Shown here piece after piece: positions 10,009 to 19,766 of a DNA stretch of 61,018 nt (within the stretch, counting starts at the first letter, position 1; every line of letters starts with the position of its first letter). The notes beneath the pieces are model-generated. The model ran no database searches. It was not told the DNA's origin and saw nothing but the letters and a program-made list of their open reading frames with translations. This DNA is from Williamsia sp. GTDB taxonomy: Bacteria; Bacteroidota; Bacteroidia; Chitinophagales; Chitinophagaceae. Both the position numbers and the translations under genes were made by a program. The stretch spans positions 1-61,018 of the forward strand of contig JADCRZ010000037.1 in assembly GCA_015069695.1 (NCBI GenBank), given 5' to 3'.

Positions 10009-11589
10009 ATGAAAAAGATGCTCTATTCTATCACTTCGCTTGTAACCCTGGCCTGCATTCTCAGTGGCTGTACCAAGCTGGATGAAACTGTTTACGATCA
10101 GGTATTGCAGGACAATTTTCACCCTACCGAGGGCGATGTGCCTTCCATCATTGCGCCGGTTTACACCATTCTGCGCCCGATGGAAGCTTCGTGGTATGGC
10201 AATTTTGATCTGCAGGAAGAGCCCGCTGATGCGATTGTAACGCCTGCCCGTCCAAACGGATGGTACGATGGAGGGGTTTACCAGCGCATGCACAAACATG
10301 AATGGAACCAGACGCAAGGCCAGCCCAACCAGCTGTGGAGCAATTGTTACCAGGGCATCAACACGGCCAACCGGGTACTTTACCAGATTGATGCAGGTTT
10401 GGTGCCGATTACTACCGGCAAAGAAGCCATCATTGCCGAACTGAAAGCAGCAAGGGCGTTTTATTATTACAACCTCCTGGACAATCACGGGAATGTGCCC
10501 ATTGTTACTGATTTCAAAGATGCCAGCCTGCCCAAACAAAGCACCCGCCAGCAGGTGTATGATTTTGTCGTAAAAGAGTTTTTGGATGCCATTCCTGCCT
10601 TAAGCGACAAGGTAGACCAAACTACCTACGGCCGCTTTAACAAGTGGGCTGCCAAATCGATCCTCGCCAAGGTATACCTGAATGCCGGTGTATATACCGG
10701 AACACCGCAATGGGACAAATGCATCGAGCAATGCAACGACATCATTGCCAGCAACAAGTACATTATCGAACCCCTGTATAAAACTTCTTATAAAACAGAT
10801 AACAACACTTCCAAGGAAATCGTCTTTGCCATCCCGTATGATGAGATCCAGGCTACGCAGATGAACATCCACATGAAGACGTTGGATCCGGTGATGCAGA
10901 AAGTGTACAGTATGTCGGCCCAGCCCTGGGGTGGCAACTGTGCTGTTCCGCAGTTCATCGATACGTACGATCCGGATGATACGCGCTTGAAAGATACCTG
11001 GATCATGGGCCCGCAGTATGTAGCCGGTACTACTACGCTTGCCATCAATTTTATAGAAAACGTGGACGGGATCGCGCTGGCAGGCAGCAACCAGGGTTAC
11101 CGGGTTGGCAAATATGAAATCAAAATGGGAGCCAGGGGCGCACTCAGCACTGATTACCCCATTGAGCGCTATGCCGACATCCTGATGATGAAAGCAGAAT
11201 GCCTGCTGCGGCAGGGCAAGGCCGCCGAAGCAGCAACCCTGGTGACCCAGGTACGCCAACGGGCATTTTCCACTACCAGTCCTGCCAAAGCAACCGTAAC
11301 CGGTGCCGACCTGGTTAAAGGCAGTGTATACAATTATGGTTTGTGGGCTGGTGGCAGGGTATCCGGTACAGGAGGTGGAGCAGACATCCAATACGGCCGC
11401 TTCCTGGATGAACTGGGCTGGGAATTTGCCGCAGAAGGCCGCCGCCGGCAGGATATGATCCGGTTTGGTATTTACACCACCAAGCAATGGTTCAACCATG
11501 TTTCGTCAGGTGCCAACAAAACCATCTTCCCGATCCCGGAAGGTGAGCTGACCAAGAACGGAAATCTGAAACAAAACCCCGGATACTAA
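10009..11589 (+). CDS. RagB/SusD family nutrient-uptake outer-membrane lipoprotein
   Basis: This is the SusD-like partner of the preceding SusC channel, 526 residues, a usual family length. The lipoprotein signal has lipobox LSGC with Cys21. SusD-type segments are visible: NCYQGINTANRVLYQID, AELKAARAFYYYNLLDNHG, YADILMMKAECLLRQGKAAE, FLDELGWEFAAEGRRRQDMIRFG and a C-terminal FPIPEGELTKN. It should sit on the cell surface as the lid of the transporter. It is followed by a strong hairpin terminator at 11623. Confidence 0.94.
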   Translation: MKKMLYSITSLVTLACILSGCTKLDETVYDQVLQDNFHPTEGDVPSIIAPVYTILRPMEASWYGNFDLQEEPADAIVTPARPNGWYDGGVYQRMHKHEWNQTQGQPNQLWSNCYQGINTANRVLYQIDAGLVPITTGKEAIIAELKAARAFYYYNLLDNHGNVPIVTDFKDASLPKQSTRQQVYDFVVKEFLDAIPALSDKVDQTTYGRFNKWAAKSILAKVYLNAGVYTGTPQWDKCIEQCNDIIASNKYIIEPLYKTSYKTDNNTSKEIVFAIPYDEIQATQMNIHMKTLDPVMQKVYSMSAQPWGGNCAVPQFIDTYDPDDTRLKDTWIMGPQYVAGTTTLAINFIENVDGIALAGSNQGYRVGKYEIKMGARGALSTDYPIERYADILMMKAECLLRQGKAAEAATLVTQVRQRAFSTTSPAKATVTGADLVKGSVYNYGLWAGGRVSGTGGGADIQYGRFLDELGWEFAAEGRRRQDMIRFGIYTTKQWFNHVSSGANKTIFPIPEGELTKNGNLKQNPGY

Positions 11590-11622
11590 GCACATCTTTT
11601 TTCTGGTATAAGCAATGCAATA

Positions 11623-11656
11623 GCCTCCTGTTTTCTAACAGGAGGCTTCATTATTT
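11623..11656 (+). terminator. Rho-independent terminator after second susCD pair
   Basis: A perfect 10-bp stem GCCTCCTGTT / AACAGGAGGC (11623-11632 and 11637-11646) with loop TTCT is followed by a T-rich tail. It lies 34 bp after the susD stop and just before the end of the convergent DUF1501 gene. Confidence 0.85.
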
Positions 11657-11679
11657 AGTGGTGTTGCCAGCTGACTTGA

Positions 11680-12972
11680 TCAGGTATTTGCGGCCATCAC
11701 ACCTATTGCCTTTCCCTTCCACTCGGGAAACAGGACAGGATCGTTGTGAATGTTGAGGTGCCTGTCGGCCACTTCACAAAATACCGTGCGGAAATCGGTG
11801 GTCACCGGTACATCGCGCCCGTCTTCTAAATTTTCCTGCGCAAGGGCCGGCATGTTGCCATGTACAAGGCCGCCGTTTACATCGTTGCCCAGGATAAACA
11901 TGCAGGAGCCGCGTCCGTGGTCTGTTCCGCCGGTCCCGTTTTGCCGCACCGTTCTGCCAAATTCGGTCATGGTCATTACATCTACTTCGTCCTGGTAAGC
12001 CCCGATGTCCGTCCAAAAGGCTGTAATGCTGTTGCTGAGGTCTTCTACATTGCGGGCGAAGGTGCCATTTTCAGCACCCTGGTTGAAATGGGTGTCCCAG
12101 CCCCCGCTTTCGGTAAAAGCAATTTCCAATCCCACATCCATTTTAATCAGCTGGGCTACTTGCCTGAGGGAATTGCCCAGGGCTGTTTTCGGGTATTCGG
12201 CGCCGTTAGCAGGCTGGTAGTTGCGGGTATCTGTCTTTTGCAGCATTTTTACCGCATCAAAACTTTCTTTGCCGGTCTTGTTGAGCAGGGCATCCGTTGT
12301 CTGGTCGTACAGTTCTTCAAAACTGCGGGCCGCCATGTTTGCAGAAAGAGGATTGCCGCGCAGCTGGATAGAAAAATCCTGCAGACTGCTGATGGCCAGC
12401 GTTGGATTGTTGCCATAAAAGGAGCGGGGCAGGGAAGAGCTGATGCTGACTGCCTGAAATGGCGTGGCAGCCTCGTGCCCGAGCAAACCGACGGCCCTGT
12501 TAAGCCAGCCGCTGCTGGTGCCTTTGTTAAACGGCGTGCCTGATTCCATATAATCCTGTGCATCAAAATGCGAGCGCGTACTGTTGGGAGAACCTACCCC
12601 GTGAACAATGGCCAGCCGCTTTTCGCGGAACAGGGGTTCAAAAGAACGCATGGAAGGATGCAGTCCAAAGCGGCTGTCAAGATCAATCAGGGGTTTGGCC
12701 GCTCCGCTTGCCGGTGAAAGAAACAAGGTAGGGCGGGCCTGCTTCAGGTATTCATCGGTGAACGGGGTAACCGCCATCAGTCCATCCATGGCACCGCGCT
12801 GAAAAATGCAGACCATGATCTTGTTTTTCTTGTAAGGCTGCAGAATTTTGCTGCTTTGTGCTGCCCGGGCAATAAAGGTGGGTACGCCGCCGATGCCGGT
12901 TGCAAAAAGGGCCAGGGCGCCTGATTTTATAAAACCTCTTCTGGATCTCATACAAATTTTATTGGTGTTCAA
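11680..12972 (-). CDS. DUF1501 family protein with Tat signal
   Basis: The 430-residue protein belongs to the DUF1501 family, distant relatives of the alkaline phosphatase/sulfatase fold. The N terminus has a twin-arginine signal (SRRGFIKSGALALFATG), so it is probably exported folded by Tat. Family-like segments include FQRGAMDGLMAVTPF, VHGVGSPNSTRSHFDAQDYM, ESGGWDTHFNQG and TMTEFGRTVRQNGTGGTDHG, whose Asp, His and Glu residues could bind metal. The start could also be the ATG at 12951. It begins 5 bp after the DUF1800 gene and forms an operon with it; the two families often occur together. The biochemical role is not known. Confidence 0.9.
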   Translation of the reverse strand: MNTNKICMRSRRGFIKSGALALFATGIGGVPTFIARAAQSSKILQPYKKNKIMVCIFQRGAMDGLMAVTPFTDEYLKQARPTLFLSPASGAAKPLIDLDSRFGLHPSMRSFEPLFREKRLAIVHGVGSPNSTRSHFDAQDYMESGTPFNKGTSSGWLNRAVGLLGHEAATPFQAVSISSSLPRSFYGNNPTLAISSLQDFSIQLRGNPLSANMAARSFEELYDQTTDALLNKTGKESFDAVKMLQKTDTRNYQPANGAEYPKTALGNSLRQVAQLIKMDVGLEIAFTESGGWDTHFNQGAENGTFARNVEDLSNSITAFWTDIGAYQDEVDVMTMTEFGRTVRQNGTGGTDHGRGSCMFILGNDVNGGLVHGNMPALAQENLEDGRDVPVTTDFRTVFCEVADRHLNIHNDPVLFPEWKGKAIGVMAANT

Positions 12973-12977
12973 TCTGG

Positions 12978-14990
12978 TTACTTCCGCTGAAACTCCGGCG
13001 AGCCGATCACAATGCCCACTACCTGCGCGAGCATGGAATTGTTGCCGGGGGCAACCTGCATTTGCATGGTTGTGAAATTGTTTTTTCCGCCCCCTTTTTG
13101 AGAAGGTCTTTCCTTTGGTTTTTTATTCTCTTCCTCCATCATACTATCCGCACTCCCTTCCCTGTTGTTAACCGGCGGGGCTGCCATGGATTTTTGTTCA
13201 GCTGCTGCATTGATCTTTTTATTCAGCTCGGGATCGTTGAGCAGCGGGGTAAGCCGATGAACGGTTTCCTGCAGATCGCGGCCGGGCATCAGGAGTTTGC
13301 TGTAGGTAAGCAGGGCTGACTCGGCACTTTCGGGTTCATGCCCCTGGTTGAGGGCCAGCAGACTAAAGCTGATGCCCGGAATGCGTTGAGAAGACAGGGC
13401 CAGGCCAAAGTTCATCCGGTTGAGCAGGGAGCCGGTATTGATCCAATATTGTCCCCTGTCAGGAAACCCGGTAGGCGCCTGGTAATAATAAATTTTTTGT
13501 CCCATTTTGTTGATCCAGTTAAACAGCTGGTAAGGCATGGTTATTTTGGCGTTCAGGGCACGCACGGAGCTGATAGCAAGCTCGAAAGGCGACTTGGTTT
13601 TTTGCCTGAGCGCCGTGTTGCTCCAGAACTCCGGTGCGCAAGCCATGGTGATCAGCACCTGGCCGATATTGCCGTCCTTCTCCCCAAATGTTTTTTCCAT
13701 TTTGCTGATAAGAGCAGGAGATGGATTGTCGCTGCAAAACCGCATGGCCAATTTGGTGCAGATAAAACGGGCGGTGGAAGGATGGTGCGCCAGGATGTGA
13801 AGCAACTGCACGCCTTCTTCATACCCGCCACCTGCCGGGAACTGGTTGCCGAGAATGGTTTTCTCCTCCCTGTCGTGCCGGTTGGCAGCAAACAAGAAAT
13901 CACCTTCGTGTACAAAGCCCTGTCGGGTTAGCCGGTCTTCGCCGAGGCGTTGTACAACCGGGCGCATGGTTTGTGCCACGCCATAGTCGCCGATGGGATA
14001 GATGGTCCAGCCGGTAAGCACGCGTGCAGCCTGTGTTACGTCGCTTTGCGTATAGCCGCCGTCAACACCCAGGGTATGGAGTTCCATGATCTCACGGGCA
14101 TAGTTCTCGTTCAGACCCTGTGCCTTTCTTGCTTTTTGGATCTTTTCTGCCTGCTGCATGGCTTGTCGGGAAGTATCAGCAGCGCGGGCCATCATCTCTT
14201 TCATCATGCGTTGCCGGAGACCTGCCTGTGCGGGCTTTTCGTTCTGCGCGACAGGTCCGGAACTGGAGAAATTATCGAGATAGGTAAGCATGGCAGGTGA
14301 ATGGGCAGTGGCAAGGAGCAGGGTTTCGAAGAGGCCGGTTACATGGGGCCGGATGGCATCGCGTTCATAAGCCAGCACAAACTGGGCACAGTCGTTTTTA
14401 GTGAGCGATACGTTGAAATGGTTGAACCAGAAATCGGTCAGCAGTTCCTTCAGCTGGTTGTTGGACAAAGCGGCGCGGAGTATTTTCTGGTTGATCAGTT
14501 GCCTGAACAGCTCGGCCTCCGGTTTGTATCCTTTTTGTTGCAGGTAGGGCGCCAGCATGGCCCGGTAATCTTTTTTGTCGGCTCCCTGCACAGAATCTTT
14601 GCTGATCAGTCCGTCCCGCACAGCCATCCGGAGAATTTGCCCGCCTTTGGGGAAGGTAGCTACAATCTGTTCATTGCTCATCTTGAGCGCATCGTAGCCC
14701 TGGAGGCTTAACTCCAGTGAATCATCGGGCAGCTGGCCTTCCAGTTGCTGCTGGAACCAGTTTTCCAAACCCATCTCTGCTACCCGTTCTACATCACCCG
14801 GCCTGGCGCCAAAGGTAAAACGGCTGAGCAGGTGGGCCGCGGCTTCTTCCCTGGTGAGCCCGGCTGATTTATAGGGAAAATTGTAATGCGTTTTGGGGAG
14901 AGGAGGTACTGGTGTTTCGGAAAGCGGGACCGCAAAAATCAGGAGAAGGGGAGAAAAGAGCCAGGCAGATAATTTTATAAACTGTTGCAT
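12978..14990 (-). CDS. DUF1800 family protein
   Basis: The 670-residue protein matches the DUF1800 family, which is common beside DUF1501 genes and has no settled function. A signal-like hydrophobic start (about residues 8-25) is followed by EEAAAHLLSRFTFGARPGDV, the typical N-terminal motif. Other family-like stretches are ELLTDFWFNHFNVSL, NYAREIMELHTLGVDGGYTQ and DVTQAARVLTGW. A low-complexity Pro/Lys/Gln stretch lies at about 600-645. It is the first gene of a two-gene operon. The product is probably periplasmic or envelope-located. Confidence 0.88.
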   Translation of the reverse strand: MQQFIKLSAWLFSPLLLIFAVPLSETPVPPLPKTHYNFPYKSAGLTREEAAAHLLSRFTFGARPGDVERVAEMGLENWFQQQLEGQLPDDSLELSLQGYDALKMSNEQIVATFPKGGQILRMAVRDGLISKDSVQGADKKDYRAMLAPYLQQKGYKPEAELFRQLINQKILRAALSNNQLKELLTDFWFNHFNVSLTKNDCAQFVLAYERDAIRPHVTGLFETLLLATAHSPAMLTYLDNFSSSGPVAQNEKPAQAGLRQRMMKEMMARAADTSRQAMQQAEKIQKARKAQGLNENYAREIMELHTLGVDGGYTQSDVTQAARVLTGWTIYPIGDYGVAQTMRPVVQRLGEDRLTRQGFVHEGDFLFAANRHDREEKTILGNQFPAGGGYEEGVQLLHILAHHPSTARFICTKLAMRFCSDNPSPALISKMEKTFGEKDGNIGQVLITMACAPEFWSNTALRQKTKSPFELAISSVRALNAKITMPYQLFNWINKMGQKIYYYQAPTGFPDRGQYWINTGSLLNRMNFGLALSSQRIPGISFSLLALNQGHEPESAESALLTYSKLLMPGRDLQETVHRLTPLLNDPELNKKINAAAEQKSMAAPPVNNREGSADSMMEEENKKPKERPSQKGGGKNNFTTMQMQVAPGNNSMLAQVVGIVIGSPEFQRK

Positions 14991-15280
14991 GATATGGAAT
15001 TGGCTGTTGGTTTGTCCTCTTTGGCAAAAGAAAGCACATCAACAAGAAAGTAAAGTTATTCTGAAAGAGACAAGACCGATAGACCGGCTTAGCCGCGATT
15101 GGTTTAATGGCGGGAAATCACTTCAGGCAATGTGTCCTGATTTTTCCTTTTGTCAGAAGCTTATGTATTATCTTGTCCGGGAATTACCCGGTGAGTAGGA
15201 ACCATTTTATTGCCGGGATTTTTTTATCTATTTTATACAGCCGGTAGCAGGAGCACAAATCCGGTACAACCCACAGCCGC
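14991..15280. other. Intergenic region between divergent genes, no gene seen
   Basis: This 290-bp gap separates the DUF1800 gene (minus) from the AI-2E-family gene (plus) and should hold both promoters. I found no exact TAnnTTTG box. On the plus strand TTG at 15210-15212 and an AT-rich stretch near 15226-15238 are only a loose match. Confidence 0.3.
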
Positions 15281-16402
15281 ATGGAAACAAAACAGTATCC
15301 GTTTTACATCAAGGCAACCGTCATCCTGTTCGGACTGATCCTGGCCGTATATGCCATGGCTGTGATGCGAACGATTTTGCTGCCGCTGGCTTTTTCGCTG
15401 GTGATCGCCATCCTGCTGAACCCGCTGAACAACCGGCTCCAAAAACGCGGCGTGCCGAAAATAGTGGCGATTTCGCTGACCATGCTGCTGGCCTTGATCT
15501 TATTTAGCGGCGTGATCTATTTCCTGTCGACCCAGCTCATGCGTTTTGGCGATTCTATTCCGCAGTTCAAGCAAAAGCTCGACCAGATGATCACCGAGTC
15601 CAAAGGCTATTTGCAAAGCCATTTCGGGATCGCACTCAAAAAGCAAAACCAGCTGCTCAGCGAAGGATTGCAAAAAGGCCAGGCCCTGCTGGCGCAATCC
15701 CTGGGATCTGCCCTGGGTACGCTTAGCCTGGCCTTTCTGATACCCGTCTATGTTTTCCTGATCCTGTTCTATAAAACACTGATCATAAATTTTTTGTACG
15801 AAGCTTTTTCAGAAGAAAATTCACGCAAGGTCTCCGATATACTTGACCAGATGAAATCGGCCATCCAGAGCTATATGGTCGGGCTGCTGCTGGAGGCGGT
15901 GGTCGTGGCTATCATGAATTCTGCTGCCCTGCTGCTGCTCGGCGTGCAGTACGCCATCCTCCTGGGCGTAATCGGCGCTATCCTGAATATGCTGCCTTAT
16001 ATCGGCGGTATTATAGCCATTGCCCTGCCCATCCTGATCGCTACGGCAACAAAAGATGGTTATGGAACCCAGTTGGGCATCCTGGCGGCGTATGCAGTGA
16101 TCCAGTTTATCGACAACAATATCCTGGTTCCGCGCATCGTCTCTTCCAAGGTGCAGATCAACGCCCTTTTTTCTATCCTGATTGTTTTGCTGGGCGGTAC
16201 GTTGTGGGGCGTAGGAGGCATGTTTCTTTCTATCCCGTTTGTTGCCATCTTAAAAATTATTTTTGACCGGATAAACGATCTGCGGCCCTGGGGCAAGCTG
16301 TTGGGAGACGAGATCCCGACCCGGCACAAAGGACAAATCTGGAACCGGAGAAAAAAACAACCTTCTGTTTCTGAAGAGCTGGTTGAAAAGTCGGAAAAAT
16401 AA
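15281..16402 (+). CDS. AI-2E family transporter (YdiK/PerM-like)
   Basis: A polytopic inner-membrane protein of 373 residues in the AI-2E/PerM family. The arrangement fits the family: two N-terminal membrane helices (about 10-45), a third at 60-85, a soluble helical stretch (QLMRFGDSIPQFKQKLDQMI), then a block of helices from 145 on with GVIGAILNMLPYIGGIIA and FIDNNILVPRIVSSKVQINA. The C-terminal tail is charged. Despite the name, family members export varied solutes or ions, so the substrate is open. It is the first of three genes for envelope functions; 44 bp separate it from the next. Confidence 0.9.
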   Translation: METKQYPFYIKATVILFGLILAVYAMAVMRTILLPLAFSLVIAILLNPLNNRLQKRGVPKIVAISLTMLLALILFSGVIYFLSTQLMRFGDSIPQFKQKLDQMITESKGYLQSHFGIALKKQNQLLSEGLQKGQALLAQSLGSALGTLSLAFLIPVYVFLILFYKTLIINFLYEAFSEENSRKVSDILDQMKSAIQSYMVGLLLEAVVVAIMNSAALLLLGVQYAILLGVIGAILNMLPYIGGIIAIALPILIATATKDGYGTQLGILAAYAVIQFIDNNILVPRIVSSKVQINALFSILIVLLGGTLWGVGGMFLSIPFVAILKIIFDRINDLRPWGKLLGDEIPTRHKGQIWNRRKKQPSVSEELVEKSEK

Positions 16403-16446
16403 AAGGGAGCAACCGCTGGACCATCAATCAAAACAAATCAAGTGCT

Positions 16447-17025
16447 ATGAGCTTATGGCAATGGCTGGAAGCGTTGGATAAAAAAGCATTTTCTGCGATC
16501 AATTTCTACGGTGCCTTGCCCTTCCTCGACCTGCCTATGCGCGTCCTCCGCAACGCCTATACCTGGATCCCCCTGTACGTGTTTATGCTATACTGGCTGA
16601 TCCGGTACGCAAAAGAAAGGGCCTGGCAATTTGCCCTGCTCACGGTTTGTTCTTTTGCTTGCACTGATTACATAAGCTCCAGCATCCTGAAGCCGCTGGT
16701 TGGCCGCAAACGTCCCTGTTACGATCAAACCTTGAATATGGTCATTCACAAATTGGAAGGTTGCGGGGGCATGTACTCGATGCCATCATCCCACGCTTCC
16801 AACCATTTCGGACTGGCTACATTCTGGTTCTGTGCCATTTTTTATATGACGGGCAAACGCTGGTACTGGCTTTATCTCTGGGCCTTGCTGGTCTGCTATG
16901 CACAGATTTATGTAGGCAAGCATTTTCCGCTCGACATTCTTGCGGGTGCCGGTTTGGGCACCCTCATCGGATGGATTCTTGCCCGTGTATTCTACCGCTG
17001 GCAAATAGCACCTCAACGGCTGTAA
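16447..17025 (+). CDS. PAP2 superfamily phosphatase
   Basis: An integral-membrane lipid phosphatase of 192 residues. The three PAP2 motifs are present: KPLVGRKRP (about 79-87), YSMPSSHASNHFG with the PSxH core, and YVGKHFPLD with the conserved His and Asp. In the third motif the usual Ser-Arg is Ala-Gln, which I believe is frequent in Bacteroidota members. Likely substrates are undecaprenyl pyrophosphate or phosphatidyl phosphates. The downstream ArnT-like gene uses polyprenyl-linked donors, so a role in carrier-lipid recycling is a fair guess. Confidence 0.88.
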   Translation: MSLWQWLEALDKKAFSAINFYGALPFLDLPMRVLRNAYTWIPLYVFMLYWLIRYAKERAWQFALLTVCSFACTDYISSSILKPLVGRKRPCYDQTLNMVIHKLEGCGGMYSMPSSHASNHFGLATFWFCAIFYMTGKRWYWLYLWALLVCYAQIYVGKHFPLDILAGAGLGTLIGWILARVFYRWQIAPQRL

Positions 17026-17045
17026 ACCTAAATTTTCTTGCCATC

Positions 17046-18707
17046 ATGCGTCTTTCCTCCACCAGACTGTTGTACCTGTTGATCATCTTTGCAGCCCTGC
17101 TGAACGCAAGCGGCTTGTTTCTAACGATACTGGGTCCTGATGGATCGCTGTATGCATCTATTGCAAAGAACATGGTGCTGCGTTCCGATTATATCCAGCT
17201 GTTTGGAGAAGGAAGGGAATGGCTGGACAAGCCGCATTTTCCATTCTGGGTAACAGCCTTTTTTTTTCGCTGCTTCGGGTTTTCCACCTGGGCTTATAAA
17301 CTGCCTGCCCTGTTGTTTTTGTATGCAGCGGCTGTCTACACGTATCTGTTTGCCAGAAGATTGTACAACCGGGAAACTGCCCTTTGGTCTGTTCTGATCT
17401 TACTCTCCGCCGAACACATCGTTGTCTCGAGCAACGATGTGCGGGCTGAGCCCTACCTCACTGCACTGATCGTAGGTTCGGTCTATCATTTTTACCGGAG
17501 CATGACGGAGAAGAAATTTTTGCAGCTGGTACTGGCTTCCCTGCTTGCTGCCTGTGCGGTAATGACCAAGGGCATGATGGCGCTGGTACCCATCGGTGGT
17601 GCCGTTGCCGGGGAACTCCTGATCAAAAAAAGATGGAAAGAAATTTTTCATCTCCGCTGGCTGATCGCAGGCTTGCTGGTTTTTCTGTTTATCATACCGG
17701 AACTGGCGAGCCTTTATTACCAGTTTGATGCACATCCGGAAAAAATTGTGTTTGGCAGGACGGGCGTATCAGGCATCCGGTTTTTTTTCTGGGACAGCCA
17801 GTTCGGTCGCTTTTTCAATACCGGTCCCATCAAGGGCAAAGGCGATCCCTTTTTCTTTTTGCATACTCTTTTGTGGGCTTTTTTGCCCTGGTCGGTCTTG
17901 TTGTATGTGGCGCTGGGTCAGTTTATCCGGCGGGGATGGAGGGAGCCGCAGCGGGTAGAATGGTATTGTATCACCGGCTCAATGCTGTTGTTTTTATTGT
18001 TTTCTGCATCGCGTTTTCAGCTGCCGCATTACCTGAATATTGTGTTTCCGTTTTTTGCCATACTTACCGCTCAATACCTGCTGGGCTTGAAAAGCCGTCG
18101 CGCGGAAAGGCGCACATCCGCTGTTCAATCTGCTCTTGCCGTGCTGCTTTCTGTTGGTGCGGTTGCCCTCTTTGTTTTTTACCAGCCTCCGGACACATTT
18201 ATCGTCATTGTTACACTGATTGCAGGACTGCTTACAGGCATCATGCTCATATCGAATGTTACAAAGGACTTACCCTTACAGAGAGCCCTTTTTCAAAGTG
18301 CCTGGGTATCTGTGGTGGTGAACCTGTTTTTAAACATCGCTTTTTATCCGCCCCTTTTGACATACCAATCAGGAAGTGAAGCTGCTTTCTGGATAAATAA
18401 GAACAACCCGCAAAAGCTTCCCGTGGCTCAACTCGTCCATCAGCAATATGCTTTTGCCTTGGATTTTTACCTGGATCAACCACTTTATACCCTCGATACA
18501 GTGCATAAAAAATATCCGCCTACACCGTATCTGCTGTATATCCACCCGTCTGCCAGAGAAGTTTTGCTGCAAAAAGGATGGCAGTTGCAGCCCATGAAAT
18601 CATTCGCTTATTTTTCTGTTACCAAGCTGAAGGGTTCTTTTATCAACAACAGGACAAGGTCAGAAGTTGTTTCTGCATACGAGCTTGTGCTGGTGCAGAA
18701 AGATTAA
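17046..18707 (+). CDS. ArnT-like glycosyltransferase family 39 protein
   Basis: A polytopic membrane glycosyltransferase of 553 residues in the GT39/ArnT/PMT superfamily, which uses polyprenyl-phosphate sugars to glycosylate lipid or protein at the periplasmic face. The first loop carries GPDGSLYASIAKNM, then WLDKPHFPFW, the typical ArnT-type pair. About ten to twelve membrane helices follow, with a C-terminal soluble part after residue 440. I chose the ATG at 17046: a longer frame open from 16761 runs through the PAP2 gene out of frame, and its first 95 residues look like out-of-frame translation. The gap to the PAP2 gene is 20 bp. Confidence 0.88.
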   Translation: MRLSSTRLLYLLIIFAALLNASGLFLTILGPDGSLYASIAKNMVLRSDYIQLFGEGREWLDKPHFPFWVTAFFFRCFGFSTWAYKLPALLFLYAAAVYTYLFARRLYNRETALWSVLILLSAEHIVVSSNDVRAEPYLTALIVGSVYHFYRSMTEKKFLQLVLASLLAACAVMTKGMMALVPIGGAVAGELLIKKRWKEIFHLRWLIAGLLVFLFIIPELASLYYQFDAHPEKIVFGRTGVSGIRFFFWDSQFGRFFNTGPIKGKGDPFFFLHTLLWAFLPWSVLLYVALGQFIRRGWREPQRVEWYCITGSMLLFLLFSASRFQLPHYLNIVFPFFAILTAQYLLGLKSRRAERRTSAVQSALAVLLSVGAVALFVFYQPPDTFIVIVTLIAGLLTGIMLISNVTKDLPLQRALFQSAWVSVVVNLFLNIAFYPPLLTYQSGSEAAFWINKNNPQKLPVAQLVHQQYAFALDFYLDQPLYTLDTVHKKYPPTPYLLYIHPSAREVLLQKGWQLQPMKSFAYFSVTKLKGSFINNRTRSEVVSAYELVLVQKD

Positions 18708-18724
18708 TGGTGTAGTTTTATTGC

Positions 18725-19762
18725 ATGAGTCAATCTGCTCCCGCTCAACCTACAGAAACCATCCGCATTCCAGCACAAGAGATGCAGCAGGTCTTTTATA
18801 AAATCCTTTTGCAGCAAGGCTTTCAGGATAACAAGGCAGCACGCTGCGCAGAAATTTTTACAGACAACAGCGTAGACGGCATTTACACCCATGGCATAAA
18901 CCGGTTTGCGCGTTTTGTGGAATGGATCCAGCGGGGATGGGTCAAACCAGAAAACGGGCCGGTCAGAAAAGGAGGCTCGCATGCGCTGGAGCAATGGGAT
19001 GGGCAGCTCGGTCCTGGTCCGCTGAATGCCCTGCATGCGACCGAACGGGCAATGGAACTGGCGCGGAGTCATGGCATTGGTTGCGTAGGGTTATCCAATA
19101 CCAACCACTGGATGCGCGGGGGTACTTACGGATGGAAAGCTGCCAGGGGCGGGTTTGTTTTTATTGGCTGGACAAACACCATTGCCAATATGCCTGCCTG
19201 GGGTGCTGTAGATGCCCGGCTGGGAAACAATCCCCTTGTCTTTGCCATACCGTACGGAACGGAGGCCATAGTGATGGACATGGCCCTTTCGCAATATTCC
19301 TATGGTGCATTGGAGCAGTTCAAAATGAAAGATCAACCCCTTCCCGTGCCGGGCGGCTATGATGCAGCAGGCAAGCTCTCCAGCGATCCATCGGCGATCC
19401 TGGATACCCGGCGCATCCTGCCGGCAGGATACTGGAAAGGGGCGGGCTTATCGCTCCTGCTGGATCTACTCGCCGCCATTCTTTCTGCAGGCAGCGCTAC
19501 ACACGAGATCACTGCCCGGGAACATGAATACGCCGTGTCGCAGGTTTTTATAGCCATGGATCTTTCTTTCCTCCAGAACAGGACCTTTATCCAGCAAACA
19601 ATTGAACAGATCATACAGGACTATCAATCATCCATACCCGAAGATCCGGCAGGCAGGATAACCTATCCCGGTGAGCGGGTGCTGCATACCAGGGAAAACA
19701 ATCTGCGGCAGGGCGTGCCGGTAGATAAGGTTGTATGGGATACTGTTCAAAAGCTGTCGTAA
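18725..19762 (+). CDS. Ldh/MdhB-fold dehydrogenase, 3-dehydro-L-gulonate 2-dehydrogenase-like (YiaK family)
   Basis: A 345-residue NAD(P)H-dependent reductase of the malate/L-lactate (LDH2) family, with a different fold from classical lactate dehydrogenase. DGIYTHGINRFARFVEWI carries the expected catalytic His and closely fits the YiaK/DlgD 2,3-diketo-L-gulonate reductase subgroup. Family stretches GLSNTNHWMRGGTYGW, DARLGNNPLVFAIP and GYWKGAGLSLLLDLLAAIL are intact. Cytosolic; probably in uronate or ascorbate-type sugar acid breakdown, though no other gene of such a pathway is beside it. It converges with the GH97 gene, only 4 bp between stops. Confidence 0.85.
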   Translation: MSQSAPAQPTETIRIPAQEMQQVFYKILLQQGFQDNKAARCAEIFTDNSVDGIYTHGINRFARFVEWIQRGWVKPENGPVRKGGSHALEQWDGQLGPGPLNALHATERAMELARSHGIGCVGLSNTNHWMRGGTYGWKAARGGFVFIGWTNTIANMPAWGAVDARLGNNPLVFAIPYGTEAIVMDMALSQYSYGALEQFKMKDQPLPVPGGYDAAGKLSSDPSAILDTRRILPAGYWKGAGLSLLLDLLAAILSAGSATHEITAREHEYAVSQVFIAMDLSFLQNRTFIQQTIEQIIQDYQSSIPEDPAGRITYPGERVLHTRENNLRQGVPVDKVVWDTVQKLS

Positions 19763-19766
19763 CTGC

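Noticed and set aside
10600-11499. Long open frame on the minus strand inside the second susD gene
   Set aside because: It overlaps a clear SusD coding sequence fully, has no recognisable domain, and its composition is that of an antisense shadow.
11860-12543. 227-codon plus-strand frame within the DUF1501 gene
   Set aside because: DUF1501 on the opposite strand has full family motifs and a Tat signal; the frame has none.
16761-17045. Upstream extension of the ArnT-like glycosyltransferase frame into the PAP2 gene
   Set aside because: The extra residues read like out-of-frame translation of the PAP2 gene, and the ATG at 17046 gives a normal first membrane helix.
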